Shown: positions 8,462-16,686, counted from the stretch's first letter. The stretch is 64,000 nt of DNA from Dryocola sp036489025 (GCA_036489025.1 DASXGN010000040.1:230745-294744), one strand, 5' to 3'. Numbers and translations are program-made. Notes: generated by a model not told the origin, from the letters alone.

Positions 8462-8851
8462 ATGTACAGGCGTGGACAACGCTGGTTAGGGATAATCTGC
8501 TGCTTTGTGCTCTTTATTCTGGTTTTCTTGTCGCTACGTTTAAATGTGGCCGGGCGCTTTGTCGCCACGGGGCACGTTGAACTGGGGCTGTTGCTCTTCA
8601 TCCTGCCCGGTGCGGTCGCCAGCTTTTTCGCGAAAGAAGATAAGGTGGTGGGGCCGCTGGCCGGGGCTATGCTGGCACTGCCGCTTTGTCTGGTGATAAT
8701 TCATACGGCCCTGACACCCACGCGCTCTTTCTGGCAGGAGGTGGCGTGGCTGTGCAGCGCCGTGTTCTGGACGTCTCTCGGATCGCTGTGCTTCCTACTG
8801 CTCAATATGCTGCGCAGGCGAAATAAAGACACAAAAAAACCGGCTCGCTGA
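8462..8851 (+). CDS. ybjM: Inner-membrane protein YbjM
   Basis: This 129-residue protein has four predicted helices separated by short loops (GIICCFVLFILVFLSL, LGLLLFILPGAVASFF, PLAGAMLALPLCLVIIH, VFWTSLGSLCFLLLNML) and a basic tail. It matches YbjM of E. coli in size and place, a conserved inner-membrane protein of unknown function. The ATG is preceded by AAGGAGAGGGT. Upstream, CTCTTCG (8400-8406) and CGAAGAG (8412-8418) can form a small hairpin without a T run. A shared terminator separates it from the convergent grxA. Confidence 0.85.
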   Translation: MYRRGQRWLGIICCFVLFILVFLSLRLNVAGRFVATGHVELGLLLFILPGAVASFFAKEDKVVGPLAGAMLALPLCLVIIHTALTPTRSFWQEVAWLCSAVFWTSLGSLCFLLLNMLRRRNKDTKKPAR

Positions 8852-8861
8852 GCCGGTTTTC
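8833..8861. terminator. Bidirectional terminator between ybjM and grxA
   Basis: AAACCGGCT (8837-8845) and AGCCGGTTT (8851-8859) form a stem with A residues on the left and T residues on the right. It can therefore stop transcripts of both convergent genes; part of it lies inside the end of ybjM. Confidence 0.85.
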
Positions 8862-8876
8862 TTCGTCGTTTCTGAC

Positions 8877-9149
8877 TTATTCCGCGTTCTGGAACAGGTT
8901 CAGGTGTTCTTTCGCGTAAGCTTCGAAATCGGTGCAGCCACCGATATGCTGCTGGTCGAGGAAAATCTGCGGCACGGTTTCAACCGGCTTACCCACGGTT
9001 TTTTCCAGATCGGCCTTGGTGATGCCTTCGGCGTGGATATCGACATAGCGGAAGTTGAAGTCGTCACGCTCAGCGGTCAGTTTCTCAGCCAACTCTTTAG
9101 CACGAACGCAATACGGGCAGCCAGGGCGCCCAAAAATAACTGCAAACAT
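8877..9149 (-). CDS. grxA: Glutaredoxin 1
   Basis: A 90-residue dithiol glutaredoxin with active site CPYC (Cys11, Cys14), the cis-proline segment TVPQIF, and the glutathione-binding GGCTDFEAY. It reduces ribonucleotide reductase, PAPS reductase and OxyR using glutathione. Compared with E. coli GrxA (85 residues, GGYTDF) it has a five-residue C-terminal extension (NLFQNAE end) and a Cys where E. coli has Tyr in the GG-x-TDF loop. It is divergent from ybjC-nfsA; E. coli grxA is an OxyR target, and an imperfect OxyR-like spacing ATAT-N7-CTAT is seen at 9248-9262. Confidence 0.95.
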   Translation of the reverse strand: MFAVIFGRPGCPYCVRAKELAEKLTAERDDFNFRYVDIHAEGITKADLEKTVGKPVETVPQIFLDQQHIGGCTDFEAYAKEHLNLFQNAE

Positions 9150-9270
9150 GGTATCTCCTTAGTTTTTGTGGCCGAACGAACCGGCGAATGGCAGCTATAA
9201 TGCCGCTAACGTCGCGCAATGAAAAGAAGGCTGTGCCTGTTAGTTTGATATCCGCAGGCTATAGTGAGCG

Positions 9271-9299
9271 TTCGCAGGCCCGAACAATTGATCTATAAT
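9271..9299 (+). promoter_or_regulatory. Probable ybjC-nfsA promoter
   Basis: A consensus -10, TATAAT (9294-9299), lies 17 bp after a weak -35, TTCGCA (9271-9276), about 30 bp before the ybjC start. A weak -35 is typical of activator-dependent promoters such as the SoxS-controlled nfsA unit of E. coli. The OxyR-like element at 9248-9262 lies just upstream. Confidence 0.5.
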
Positions 9300-9329
9300 C
9301 AGCCGCTAATTGCCTTTGGAGACAAACGG

Positions 9330-9629
9330 ATGCGCTCACTTGGTTCACTACCCAGGCCGGTTTTAATCCTTGAAGTTATCGGCATCCTTTTTTTGCTGCT
9401 CGCCTGGCTTTCTCTGCGCGGTTACGTGGCATTGCCCGCACCAATCGGTACTGCGACCGCCGCCATAGTCATGGTATTTTTGGGCATTGCGCTGATGATA
9501 CCAGCGGCAGCGGTGATGGTATGGGCGATGGCGCGGAGCCTTGCCCCGCAGCTGACCAAAGGTCCATTGCCAGACGAAAAATCGCCCACGGAAAAGACTA
9601 AGGAAAAACGAGATGACGCCGACCATTGA
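9330..9629 (+). CDS. ybjC: Small inner-membrane protein YbjC
   Basis: The start is taken as the ATG at 9330, preceded by TTTGGAGAC, giving 99 residues that align from MRSLGSLPRPVLILEV with E. coli YbjC. A longer frame to 9264 would run over the promoter. Two hydrophobic helices (LILEVIGILFLLLAWLSL and AAIVMVFLGIALMIPAAAVMVW) are followed by a charged tail. Function unknown; known as the leading gene of the SoxRS-responsive ybjC-nfsA unit. It overlaps the start of nfsA by 17 bases, so the two are translationally coupled. Confidence 0.88.
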   Translation: MRSLGSLPRPVLILEVIGILFLLLAWLSLRGYVALPAPIGTATAAIVMVFLGIALMIPAAAVMVWAMARSLAPQLTKGPLPDEKSPTEKTKEKRDDADH

Positions 9630-10335
9630 TCTGCTTTGCGCCCACCGATCCATCAGGAAATTCACCGATCGGCCCATCACAGATGAACAGCGCGCGGCAA
9701 TTGTTGCCGCTGCCCAGTCTGCCTCCAGCTCCAGTTTCCTGCAGTGCAGCTCGATTATTCGTATTACCGATAAAACCATGCGCGAGGAGCTGGTCACGCT
9801 CGCCGGCGGGCAGCCGCATATCGCGCAGGCCGCCGAGTTTTGGGTATTCTGCGCCGACTTCAATCGTCTGCTGCAAATTTGCCCGGAAGCGGAGCTTGGC
9901 CTGGCCGAACAGCTTCTGCTAGGGGCCGTTGATACGGCGATGATGGGGCAAAATGCTTTCACCGCCGCGGAGTCTTTAGGGCTCGGCGGCGTTTACATCG
10001 GCGGGATTCGTAACAGCATCGAAGCGGTGACCGAACTGCTTGGCCTGCCGCAGCATGTTCTGCCGCTGTTTGGGCTATGCCTGGGCTGGCCGGATCAGGA
10101 TCACGGCGTGAAGCCGCGGATGCCCGCCGCGATGCTGGTGCACGAGAATCACTACCAGCCGGTCGATAAAGCGCTGCTGGCGCAATACGATGAAGAGATG
10201 GCGCAGTACTATCTTTCACGCGGCAGCAACACGCGCCGCGACACCTGGAGCGATCATATTCGCCGCACGGTTATCAAAGAAAGCCGCCCGTTTATCCTGG
10301 ATTACCTGCACAAACAGGGCTGGGCGACGCGTTAA
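9613..10335 (+). CDS. nfsA: Oxygen-insensitive NADPH nitroreductase (major, type I)
   Basis: The 240-residue protein matches E. coli NfsA in length and throughout its sequence. The FMN-binding N-terminal CAHRSIRKFTDRPI, the central SSSSFLQCSSIIRITD, GLGGVYIGGIRN near residue 130, and the C-terminal SRGSNTRRDTWSDHIRR are all present. It is a homodimeric flavoprotein that reduces nitroaromatics, quinones and chromate by two-electron steps using NADPH. It overlaps ybjC. In E. coli rimK follows directly; here a xapABR cluster intervenes. Confidence 0.96.
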   Translation: MTPTIDLLCAHRSIRKFTDRPITDEQRAAIVAAAQSASSSSFLQCSSIIRITDKTMREELVTLAGGQPHIAQAAEFWVFCADFNRLLQICPEAELGLAEQLLLGAVDTAMMGQNAFTAAESLGLGGVYIGGIRNSIEAVTELLGLPQHVLPLFGLCLGWPDQDHGVKPRMPAAMLVHENHYQPVDKALLAQYDEEMAQYYLSRGSNTRRDTWSDHIRRTVIKESRPFILDYLHKQGWATR

Positions 10336-10353
10336 GATTCGCCTTTCTACGGT

Positions 10354-10376
10354 ATTGATACATTTTCGCTATCAAT
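10354..10376. promoter_or_regulatory. Inverted repeat upstream of xapA, possible XapR site
   Basis: ATTGATA (10354-10360) and TATCAAT (10370-10376) are exact reverse complements with a 9-bp spacer. This fits a LysR-type recognition dyad in the nfsA-xapA gap. Assignment to XapR is inferred from the presence of xapR in the same cluster. Confidence 0.42.
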
Positions 10377-10421
10377 CTTAAGGCTAAACGGTATTGGTGA
10401 AGGCCGGTCGTCAGTCGGTAT

Positions 10422-10446
10422 AAGGGGAACGTGAACTCCCCTTTTA
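10422..10446 (+). terminator. Hairpin before xapA, terminator of nfsA or leader element of xapA
   Basis: AAGGGGA (10422-10428) pairs with TCCCCTT (10437-10443), followed by TTA. The T run is short. The hairpin may end nfsA transcripts, but since it lies about 30 bases before xapA, a role in the xapA leader is also possible. Confidence 0.5.
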
Positions 10447-10473
10447 CTTCGACAGCATGACAAGGAGCACCTG

Positions 10474-11307
10474 ATGCCGACGACCTCTCTGGATAATTCC
10501 CCGTTCTACGCCGCAGACATAATCCGTTCCCGCATTAACGGTCTGGTTCCTCGCGTAGCCTTTATTCTCGGTTCCGGCCTCGGCGAGCTGGCGGAAAAGA
10601 TCGAGCAGCCAGTCGTTTTTCCTTATCACGAGCTGCCGGGGTTCCCGGTGAGTACCGTTCACGGTCACGCAGGTGAATTAGTCGTCGGGACGCTGGCGGG
10701 CGTGCCCGTGGCCTGCATGAAAGGGCGCGGTCATTTCTACGAGGGGCGCGGCATGTCGGTGATGACCCACGCCGTGCGCACTTTTAAACTGCTGGGCTGT
10801 GAAATTCTCTTTTCGACTAATGCGGCTGGTTCCCTGCGGCCGGAAGTGGGCCCCGGCAGCCTGGTTGCCCTGAACGACCATATCAACACTATGCCCGGCA
10901 CGCCGACGGTGGGTCTGAACGACGAGCGTTTTGGCGAGCGTTTCTTCTCCCTTGCCAACGCCTACGACGCGGACTATCGCGGCGTGCTCCAGCAGGTGGC
11001 CAAAGAGCAGGGTTTTCCGCTCAGCGAAGGCGTGTTTGTCTCTTACCCCGGCCCGAACTTTGAAACGGCGGCGGAAATTCGCATGATGCAAATCATCGGT
11101 GGCGACGTGGTCGGCATGTCCGTGGTGCCGGAAGTTATCAGCGCGCGCCACTGTGGCCTGAAGGTGGTTGCCGTCTCGGCGATAACCAATCTTGCAGAAG
11201 GTCTTGGCAGCGTTGAGCTTTCACACGCGCAGACGCTGGCGGCGGCCCAGCTCTCCCGTCAGAACTTCATCAATCTGATCTGCGGCTTCCTGGGCAAACT
11301 CGCCTGA
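10474..11307 (+). CDS. xapA: Xanthosine phosphorylase (purine nucleoside phosphorylase II)
   Basis: The 277-residue protein equals E. coli XapA in length. It carries VAFILGSGLGELAEKI with the phosphate-binding Ser, STVHGHAGELVVGTLAGVPV, MKGRGHFYEGRGM, and the purine-binding segment EIRMMQIIGGDVVGMSVVPEV of trimeric-type purine nucleoside phosphorylases. It splits xanthosine, inosine and guanosine into base and ribose-1-phosphate in the cytosol. The ATG follows AAGGAGCACCTG. It is followed 28 bases later by xapB. In E. coli this operon lies elsewhere on the chromosome, so its position between nfsA and rimK is unusual. Confidence 0.94.
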   Translation: MPTTSLDNSPFYAADIIRSRINGLVPRVAFILGSGLGELAEKIEQPVVFPYHELPGFPVSTVHGHAGELVVGTLAGVPVACMKGRGHFYEGRGMSVMTHAVRTFKLLGCEILFSTNAAGSLRPEVGPGSLVALNDHINTMPGTPTVGLNDERFGERFFSLANAYDADYRGVLQQVAKEQGFPLSEGVFVSYPGPNFETAAEIRMMQIIGGDVVGMSVVPEVISARHCGLKVVAVSAITNLAEGLGSVELSHAQTLAAAQLSRQNFINLICGFLGKLA

Positions 11308-11335
11308 GGCAAAACCACCATACCGGGTAAAACAC

Positions 11336-12592
11336 ATGGCGATTAAACTGCGCTTGAAAATCATGTTGTTTTTGCAGTATTTCATCTGGGGTGCCTGGCT
11401 GGTCACGCTCGGCTCTTATATGATTAACACCCTCGGCTTTCGCGGGGCGGACGTCGGCATGGTCTACAGCACCAAGGGCATTGCGGCACTGCTGATGCCG
11501 GGGCTGGTGGGGATCGTTGCCGACAAATGGCTGCCGGCGAACCGCGTGTATGCGCTATGTCACTCGGTGTGCGCGGTAATGCTGGTCTGGGCGGCCAGCA
11601 TTACCCAGCCCGGGCTGATGTTCTGGGTAATGCTCGGCAACGCGATGGCATTTATGCCGACGATTGCGCTGTCGAACACCCTCTCCTACGCCAGTCTTGA
11701 AAAAGCGGGGCTGGATACGGTCAGCCACTTCCCGCCGATTCGCGTTTTTGGCACCGTCGGTTTTATCGCGGCAATGTGGGCGGTTAGCCTGATGCGGCTT
11801 GAGCTGAGCAGCGTTCAGCTTTATATCGCCGCCGGGGCCTCGCTGGCTTTGGCGCTGTATGCGCTAACGTTGCCCACCACGCCGGTTGTGAAAGGGCAGG
11901 CATCCCGTAGCTGGGTGAGCCGTCTGGGGCTGGATGCTTTTGTCCTGTTCAAAAATCCGCGGATGGCGGTGTTCTTCCTGTTCGCCATGCTGCTCGGGGC
12001 CGTGCTGCAAATCACCAATACCTTTGGCAACCCATTCCTGCACGATTTTGCCCGGCAGCCGGAGTTTGTCGACAGCTTCGTCGTGCGCTATCCGTCGATA
12101 TTGCTTTCGGTTTCCCAGATGTCGGAAGTGGCGTTTATCCTCACCATTCCCTTCTTCCTGCGCCGCTTCGGCATCAAGCAGGTGATGCTGATGAGCATGG
12201 TGGCCTGGGTGCTGCGCTTTGCCCTGTTTGCCTGGGGCGATCCTTCAGCGTTTGGTTTTGTCCTGCTGCTGCTTTCCATGATTGTGTACGGCTGCGCGTT
12301 CGACTTCTTTAATATCTCCGGCTCGGTGTTTGTTGAGCAGGCTGTCGATTCACGCATCCGGGCCAGCGCTCAGGGGCTGTTTATGACCATGGTCAACGGC
12401 GTTGGAGCCTGGCTCGGCGCGATTCTGAGCGGCTACGTGGTGGATTATTTCACCGTGGACGGCGTAAAGGACTGGACGACAATCTGGCTGATTTTTGCCG
12501 CCTATGCGCTGGCGCTGGCCGTCATTTTCCACTTTAGCTTCCAGTATCGGCACACGCCTGCATTAAAGTCTTCGGCACCGCTCGCACATTAG
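11336..12592 (+). CDS. xapB: Nucleoside:H+ symporter XapB (xanthosine permease)
   Basis: The 418-residue protein has about twelve helices and belongs to the nucleoside:H+ symporter family with NupG. The start MAIKLRLKIMLFLQYFIWGAW and the segment SAQGLFMTMVNGVGAWLGA in the last third are characteristic. It imports xanthosine and other nucleosides, feeding the adjacent phosphorylase. The order xapA-xapB-xapR on one strand is that of E. coli. I separate it from NupG by its context and length. Confidence 0.93.
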   Translation: MAIKLRLKIMLFLQYFIWGAWLVTLGSYMINTLGFRGADVGMVYSTKGIAALLMPGLVGIVADKWLPANRVYALCHSVCAVMLVWAASITQPGLMFWVMLGNAMAFMPTIALSNTLSYASLEKAGLDTVSHFPPIRVFGTVGFIAAMWAVSLMRLELSSVQLYIAAGASLALALYALTLPTTPVVKGQASRSWVSRLGLDAFVLFKNPRMAVFFLFAMLLGAVLQITNTFGNPFLHDFARQPEFVDSFVVRYPSILLSVSQMSEVAFILTIPFFLRRFGIKQVMLMSMVAWVLRFALFAWGDPSAFGFVLLLLSMIVYGCAFDFFNISGSVFVEQAVDSRIRASAQGLFMTMVNGVGAWLGAILSGYVVDYFTVDGVKDWTTIWLIFAAYALALAVIFHFSFQYRHTPALKSSAPLAH

Positions 12593-12631
12593 CGTGCAGA
12601 GCATTACAGGCGGAAGCAGGAATGTTAATTT

Positions 12632-12660
12632 ATGGGGCTTCCACGATGAAGGAGCCCCAT
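12632..12660 (+). promoter_or_regulatory. Hairpin covering the xapR ribosome-binding site and start
   Basis: ATGGGGCT (12632-12639) pairs perfectly with AGCCCCAT (12653-12660). The right arm includes the first two bases of the xapR ATG (12659-12661), and the ribosome-binding AAGGAG (12649-12654) sits at the loop-stem junction. Folding could restrict xapR translation. No T run follows, so it is not a terminator. Confidence 0.45.
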
Positions 12661-13576
12661 GAACATTTCACAACGCGTCTATCGCACCGACCTGAAACTG
12701 CTGCGTTATTTTCAGGCGGTGGCCGAAGAGCTTCATTTTGGAAAAGCCGCCGCGCGGCTGAATATGTCGCAGCCGCCGCTGAGCTTTCACATCAAAGAGC
12801 TCGAGTCTCAGCTCGGCACCCTGCTGTTTATCCGCCATTCGCGAAGCGTCGCGCTGACCTATGCCGGCGAGGTGCTGCTGCAAGAAACGCAGCGGCTGCT
12901 GGCTAATGCAAACATGGCTTTTGCGCGGGTTGAACAAATTGGGCGAGGCGAGGGCGGACGCATTCAGCTGGGCATTGTCGGCACGGCAATCTGGGGCGGG
13001 CTGCGCCTCGGTCTGCAACGTTTTATCGCGGATTATCCGGCGACAGAAATTCTGTTCCGTGAGAAGTCCCCCGGCGACCAGCTGGCCCTGCTGGACAGGC
13101 ACGAGATCGACGCCGGGATCTGGCGGATGGAAACAGCCCCTCCTGCCGGATTAAAAAGCGAAAAGCTCCACGACGCAACTTTTATGGTCGCGCTGCCGGA
13201 GCAGCATCCGCTGGCAAAACAGACGTCCGTTGATATCGGCCAGCTGCGCCATGAAGCCTTTGTTACCATGACGGCCATTCACTCCGACTGGACATTCCTG
13301 CAAAGGGTTTGCCGGGAGGCCGGGTTTTCGCCCCGCGTGGTGCGTGAGGCCGTTGAGCCACAGACGGTGCTGGCGCTGGTAAGCATTGGGCTGGGGTTGA
13401 CCATCATCGCCGACAGCTATGCGCAGATGAACTGGCCCGGCGTGGTGTTCAGACCGCCCGCTAAGGCGATTCCGGCGGATTTGTACGCGGTTTACGATCC
13501 CGGTCAGCTAACCACGACCACCCGGCAGCTGATTGATTCCTTAAAAAGGTCGCCCGATACGCTGCCCCATCGTTGA
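12659..13576 (+). CDS. xapR: LysR-type activator XapR
   Basis: The 305-residue protein has the LysR helix-turn-helix at about residues 8-66 (LLRYFQAVAEELHFGKAAARLNMSQPPLSFHIKELE in parts) and a periplasmic-binding-like effector domain containing IVGTAIWGGLRLG and the segment TVLALVSIGLGLTIIADSYAQMNWPGV, which closely follows E. coli XapR. XapR activates xapAB in response to xanthosine. It is 66 bases downstream of xapB. It is slightly longer than E. coli XapR (294) at both ends; an internal start near VYRTDLKLL is possible. rimK begins 64 bases after its stop. Confidence 0.93.
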   Translation: MNISQRVYRTDLKLLRYFQAVAEELHFGKAAARLNMSQPPLSFHIKELESQLGTLLFIRHSRSVALTYAGEVLLQETQRLLANANMAFARVEQIGRGEGGRIQLGIVGTAIWGGLRLGLQRFIADYPATEILFREKSPGDQLALLDRHEIDAGIWRMETAPPAGLKSEKLHDATFMVALPEQHPLAKQTSVDIGQLRHEAFVTMTAIHSDWTFLQRVCREAGFSPRVVREAVEPQTVLALVSIGLGLTIIADSYAQMNWPGVVFRPPAKAIPADLYAVYDPGQLTTTTRQLIDSLKRSPDTLPHR

Positions 13577-13640
13577 ATGGCTGGCGCGGTGATATGATTA
13601 ACCGGCTGTTATTATCGGACTGGAAACGCTGAGGTGCAGG

Positions 13641-14543
13641 GTGAAAATCGCCATTTTATCCCGGGATGGAACGCTTTATTCTTGTAAACGCCTGCGTGAG
13701 GCGGCGGTGCGCCGTGGCCACACGGTAGAAATTATCGATCCGCTTTCATGCTATATGAACATCAATCCGGCTGCGCCTTCGGTGCACTATAAAGGGCGGC
13801 AGCTTCCTCATTATGACGCGGTCATACCGCGTATCGGCTCGGCAATAACCTTTTATGGCACCGCCGTACTGCGCCAGTTTGAAATGCTGGGCAGCTATCC
13901 GCTCAATGAATCCGTCGCTATTACTCGCGCTCGCGATAAGCTCCGTTCGCTACAGCTGCTGGCCCGCCAGGGCATAGATCTGCCGGTGACGGGTTTTGCC
14001 CACTCGCCTGATGACACCAGCGATCTTATCGATATGGTCGGCGGCGCGCCGCTGGTGGTGAAGCTGGTGGAAGGCACGCAGGGCATCGGCGTGGTGCTGG
14101 CAGAAACGCGCCAGGCGGCGGAAAGCGTGATCGATGCCTTTCGCGGGCTGAATGCGCACATTCTGGTGCAGGAATATATCAAAGAAGCGAAGGGCAAGGA
14201 TATTCGCTGCCTGGTGGTTGGCAACAAGGTTGTGGCGGCAATCGAACGACAGGCGAAGCCGGGTGATTTCCGCTCTAACCTGCATCGGGGCGGGCAGGCG
14301 AATCAGGTCACGATTACCGATCGCGAGCGCGATATCGCGCTGCAGGCGGCGGCGACGCTTAGCCTGGACGTGGCGGGCGTAGATATCCTGCGTGCTAGCC
14401 GTGGCCCGCTGGTCATGGAGGTGAACGCCTCGCCGGGTCTGGAAGGTATTGAAAAGACTAGCGGTGTTGATATTGCCACGCTGATGATTGAATGGGTTGA
14501 GCTGCAGGCCCAGCCTGGGTTTTGCCTGAAAACCGGCGGATAG
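13641..14543 (+). CDS. rimK: Ribosomal protein S6 modification enzyme RimK (poly-glutamate ligase)
   Basis: The 300-residue protein begins with GTG (13641), preceded by GAGGTGCAGG. It is an ATP-grasp ligase: the ATP-binding segment is APLVVKLVEGTQGIGVV (about 135-151), followed by ILVQEYIKEAKGKDIRC and the metal-binding VMEVNASPGLEGIE (about 257-270). It adds glutamates to the C terminus of ribosomal protein S6 and can make poly-alpha-glutamate. In E. coli it sits directly behind nfsA in the SoxS-inducible unit; here xapABR separates them, so it may be expressed from another promoter. Followed by ybjN. Confidence 0.95.
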   Translation: MKIAILSRDGTLYSCKRLREAAVRRGHTVEIIDPLSCYMNINPAAPSVHYKGRQLPHYDAVIPRIGSAITFYGTAVLRQFEMLGSYPLNESVAITRARDKLRSLQLLARQGIDLPVTGFAHSPDDTSDLIDMVGGAPLVVKLVEGTQGIGVVLAETRQAAESVIDAFRGLNAHILVQEYIKEAKGKDIRCLVVGNKVVAAIERQAKPGDFRSNLHRGGQANQVTITDRERDIALQAAATLSLDVAGVDILRASRGPLVMEVNASPGLEGIEKTSGVDIATLMIEWVELQAQPGFCLKTGG

Positions 14544-14634
14544 CCGTCGCAAAAGGTTCATAAACTAGTATGAAGCGTCATTTTTGCGTAAGCTATGGCG
14601 CGACTTTCACCATCTTTAAGAGGCTTCTGCATTT

Positions 14635-15114
14635 ATGGATTCACTCGTTGTCCCTACCCTGGACACTTTACGCCGCTGGCTGGATGAAATCGGCGTGACT
14701 ATTTTCGAGTGCGATACCTGCCAGGCGCTGCATTTGCCGCATATGCAGAATTTCGAAGGTGTTTACGATGCCAAAATCGATCTGGTTGATAATATCGTGC
14801 TGTTCTCCGCGCTGGCCGAGGTTAAACCCTCCGCGCTGCTGCCGCTGGCCTCGGATCTCTCTTCTATCAACGCCAGCTCGCTAACCGTGAAGGCCTTTCT
14901 GGATATTCAGGATGATAATCTGCCGAAGCTGGTAGTGTGCCAGTCGCTGCAGGTTTCGGTTGGCGTAACGCGCGATCAGTTCGCCGCGTTCGTCAAACAG
15001 AGTGAAGAGCAGGTTTCGATGGTCATTCTTGAAGCCTGCGCGAACCAGCTGCTTTTTGTCGCCGAAGAAGACGAGCCGGTAGGCACGGCTATTCAAACTC
15101 ACTTCCTGCACTAA
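14635..15114 (+). CDS. ybjN: YbjN, sensory transduction-like regulator
   Basis: This 159-residue acidic soluble protein matches E. coli YbjN (158). It starts MDSLVVPTLDTLRRWLDEIG and contains the single core domain of the YbjN family, a class-I type III secretion chaperone-like fold. Members are reported to influence motility, biofilm and stress responses, but the biochemical role is not known. The start is an ATG with AAGAGGC upstream. It lies 91 bases after rimK on the same strand. Confidence 0.92.
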   Translation: MDSLVVPTLDTLRRWLDEIGVTIFECDTCQALHLPHMQNFEGVYDAKIDLVDNIVLFSALAEVKPSALLPLASDLSSINASSLTVKAFLDIQDDNLPKLVVCQSLQVSVGVTRDQFAAFVKQSEEQVSMVILEACANQLLFVAEEDEPVGTAIQTHFLH

Positions 15115-15501
15115 CCGCTGGAATGCCAGGCGCAGTGGCTGCCAGGCTCGCTGCGTTCTGCGCATTTTTATTCTGCATCAAAGCCGTACTCCCAGCATTA
15201 TCCTCTACTTAAATGCCCTGTAAGGGGTCTCTCATAGACCTGTCCTGCCTAAAAAATTGATAAAAGGCGTTTTTTTCTCCGGGCTCTGTTCGCTAACCCT
15301 GGCTACAGTTATTCTTGCGGGGCTGCTAAAAGCGTGCAACGTCTGCGGAAAATACCCGACCTTTATTTCCTGCGGAATGAATAGAGATGCATGATTCTTG
15401 CATGTCTCCACTGTGAGAACTTCACGCGTAAAAGTTGTATTGAGTAAATTAAGCTCGCGTCCGCGAGGTTTTATTACCCTTTATTCAGAAGGAATTCATT
15501 T
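15115..15501. other. Intergenic region ybjN-potF
   Basis: This 387-bp region holds no credible reading frame. It contains T-rich stretches (around 15260-15280), a TGCATG pair around 15389-15405 (TGCATGATTCTTGCATG) and the potF ribosome-binding site AGAAGGAATTC before 15502. The potFGHI promoter must lie here, but I cannot assign it confidently. Confidence 0.6.
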
Positions 15502-16614
15502 ATGTTCGCCCAACGTAAAAAATGGCTGTCGGCTATGGTTGCGGGTGCGCTGATGGCGGTGTCTGCCACCTCGCTTGCCGCGGAACAAAAGACGCTGCAC
15601 GTCTATAACTGGTCTGATTATATTGCGCCGGATACGCTGGCGAATTTCACCAAAGAAACCGGCATTAAAGTGGTGTACGACGTTTTCGACTCCAACGAAG
15701 TGCTGGAAGGCAAGCTGATGGCCGGCAGCACCGGCTACGATCTCGTGGTGCCTTCTTCGCAGTTCCTGGAGCGCCAGGCCCAGGCGGGTATCTTCCAGCC
15801 GCTTGATAAAAGCAAACTGCCTAATTACAAAAATCTCGACCCGGAAATGCTCAAGCTGGTGGCGCAAAACGACCACGACAATAAATACGGCATTCCTTAC
15901 ATGATGGTGACCACCGGCATCGGCTACAACGTTGAGAAGGTGAAAGCGGCGTTGGGCAAAGACGCACCGGTTAACAGCTGGGATCTGATTTTCAAGCCTG
16001 AAAACCTCGAAAAACTCAAAGGCTGCGGCGTTTCCTTCCTCGATGCGCCGAGCGAAGTTTACGCCAGCGTTCTCCACTATCTGGGTAAAGATCCTAACAG
16101 CTCAAATCCGCAGGATTACACCGGCGCGGCTAACGATCTGCTGATGAAGCTGCGGCCCTCTATTCGCTATTTCCATTCCTCCCAGTACATCAATGACCTG
16201 GCTAACGGGGATATCTGCGTGGCGATTGGCTGGTCGGGAGACATCCTTCAGGCCGCTAACCGCGCTAAAGAAGCGAAGAATGGCGTGAATATTGCTTACA
16301 CCATTCCGAAAGAAGGGGCGATGGTTTACTTCGATATGTTCGCGATGCCAAAGGATGCGAAGAATAAAGAAGAGGCCTGGCAGTTCCTGAACTACCTGAT
16401 GAAACCTGACGTAGTGGCGAATATCAGCAACCACGTTTATTACGCTAACGCAAACAAAGAGGCTACGCCGCTGCTGAATGCCGAAGTGCGCGACAACCCG
16501 GGCATTTATCCGCCGGCCGATGTCCGTGCGAAGCTCTTCACACAAACGGTGTTATCCCCGAAAGTTGACCGTGTGATCACCCGCGCATGGACTAAAGTTA
16601 AAACTGGGAAATAA
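15502..16614 (+). CDS. potF: Putrescine-binding periplasmic protein
   Basis: The 370-residue product starts with a Sec signal peptide (MFAQRKKWLSAMVAGALMAV, cleavage after the Ala-Ala-like SLAA/EQKTLH). The mature part shows polyamine-binding-protein motifs: VYNWSDYIAPDTL, FDSNEVLEGKLMAGSTGYDLVVPS and AIGWSGDILQA. It captures putrescine in the periplasm and delivers it to the PotGHI transporter. Length equals E. coli PotF. A 155-bp gap with hairpins separates it from potG, which may help keep more PotF than membrane components. Confidence 0.96.
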   Translation: MFAQRKKWLSAMVAGALMAVSATSLAAEQKTLHVYNWSDYIAPDTLANFTKETGIKVVYDVFDSNEVLEGKLMAGSTGYDLVVPSSQFLERQAQAGIFQPLDKSKLPNYKNLDPEMLKLVAQNDHDNKYGIPYMMVTTGIGYNVEKVKAALGKDAPVNSWDLIFKPENLEKLKGCGVSFLDAPSEVYASVLHYLGKDPNSSNPQDYTGAANDLLMKLRPSIRYFHSSQYINDLANGDICVAIGWSGDILQAANRAKEAKNGVNIAYTIPKEGAMVYFDMFAMPKDAKNKEEAWQFLNYLMKPDVVANISNHVYYANANKEATPLLNAEVRDNPGIYPPADVRAKLFTQTVLSPKVDRVITRAWTKVKTGK

Positions 16615-16686
16615 GTAAAGCCGTTAGCGACTTAGCAGGCTTTGCAACGGGGTGTTGCACTAAAGAAGTGCGGCTGCCCCAACACG

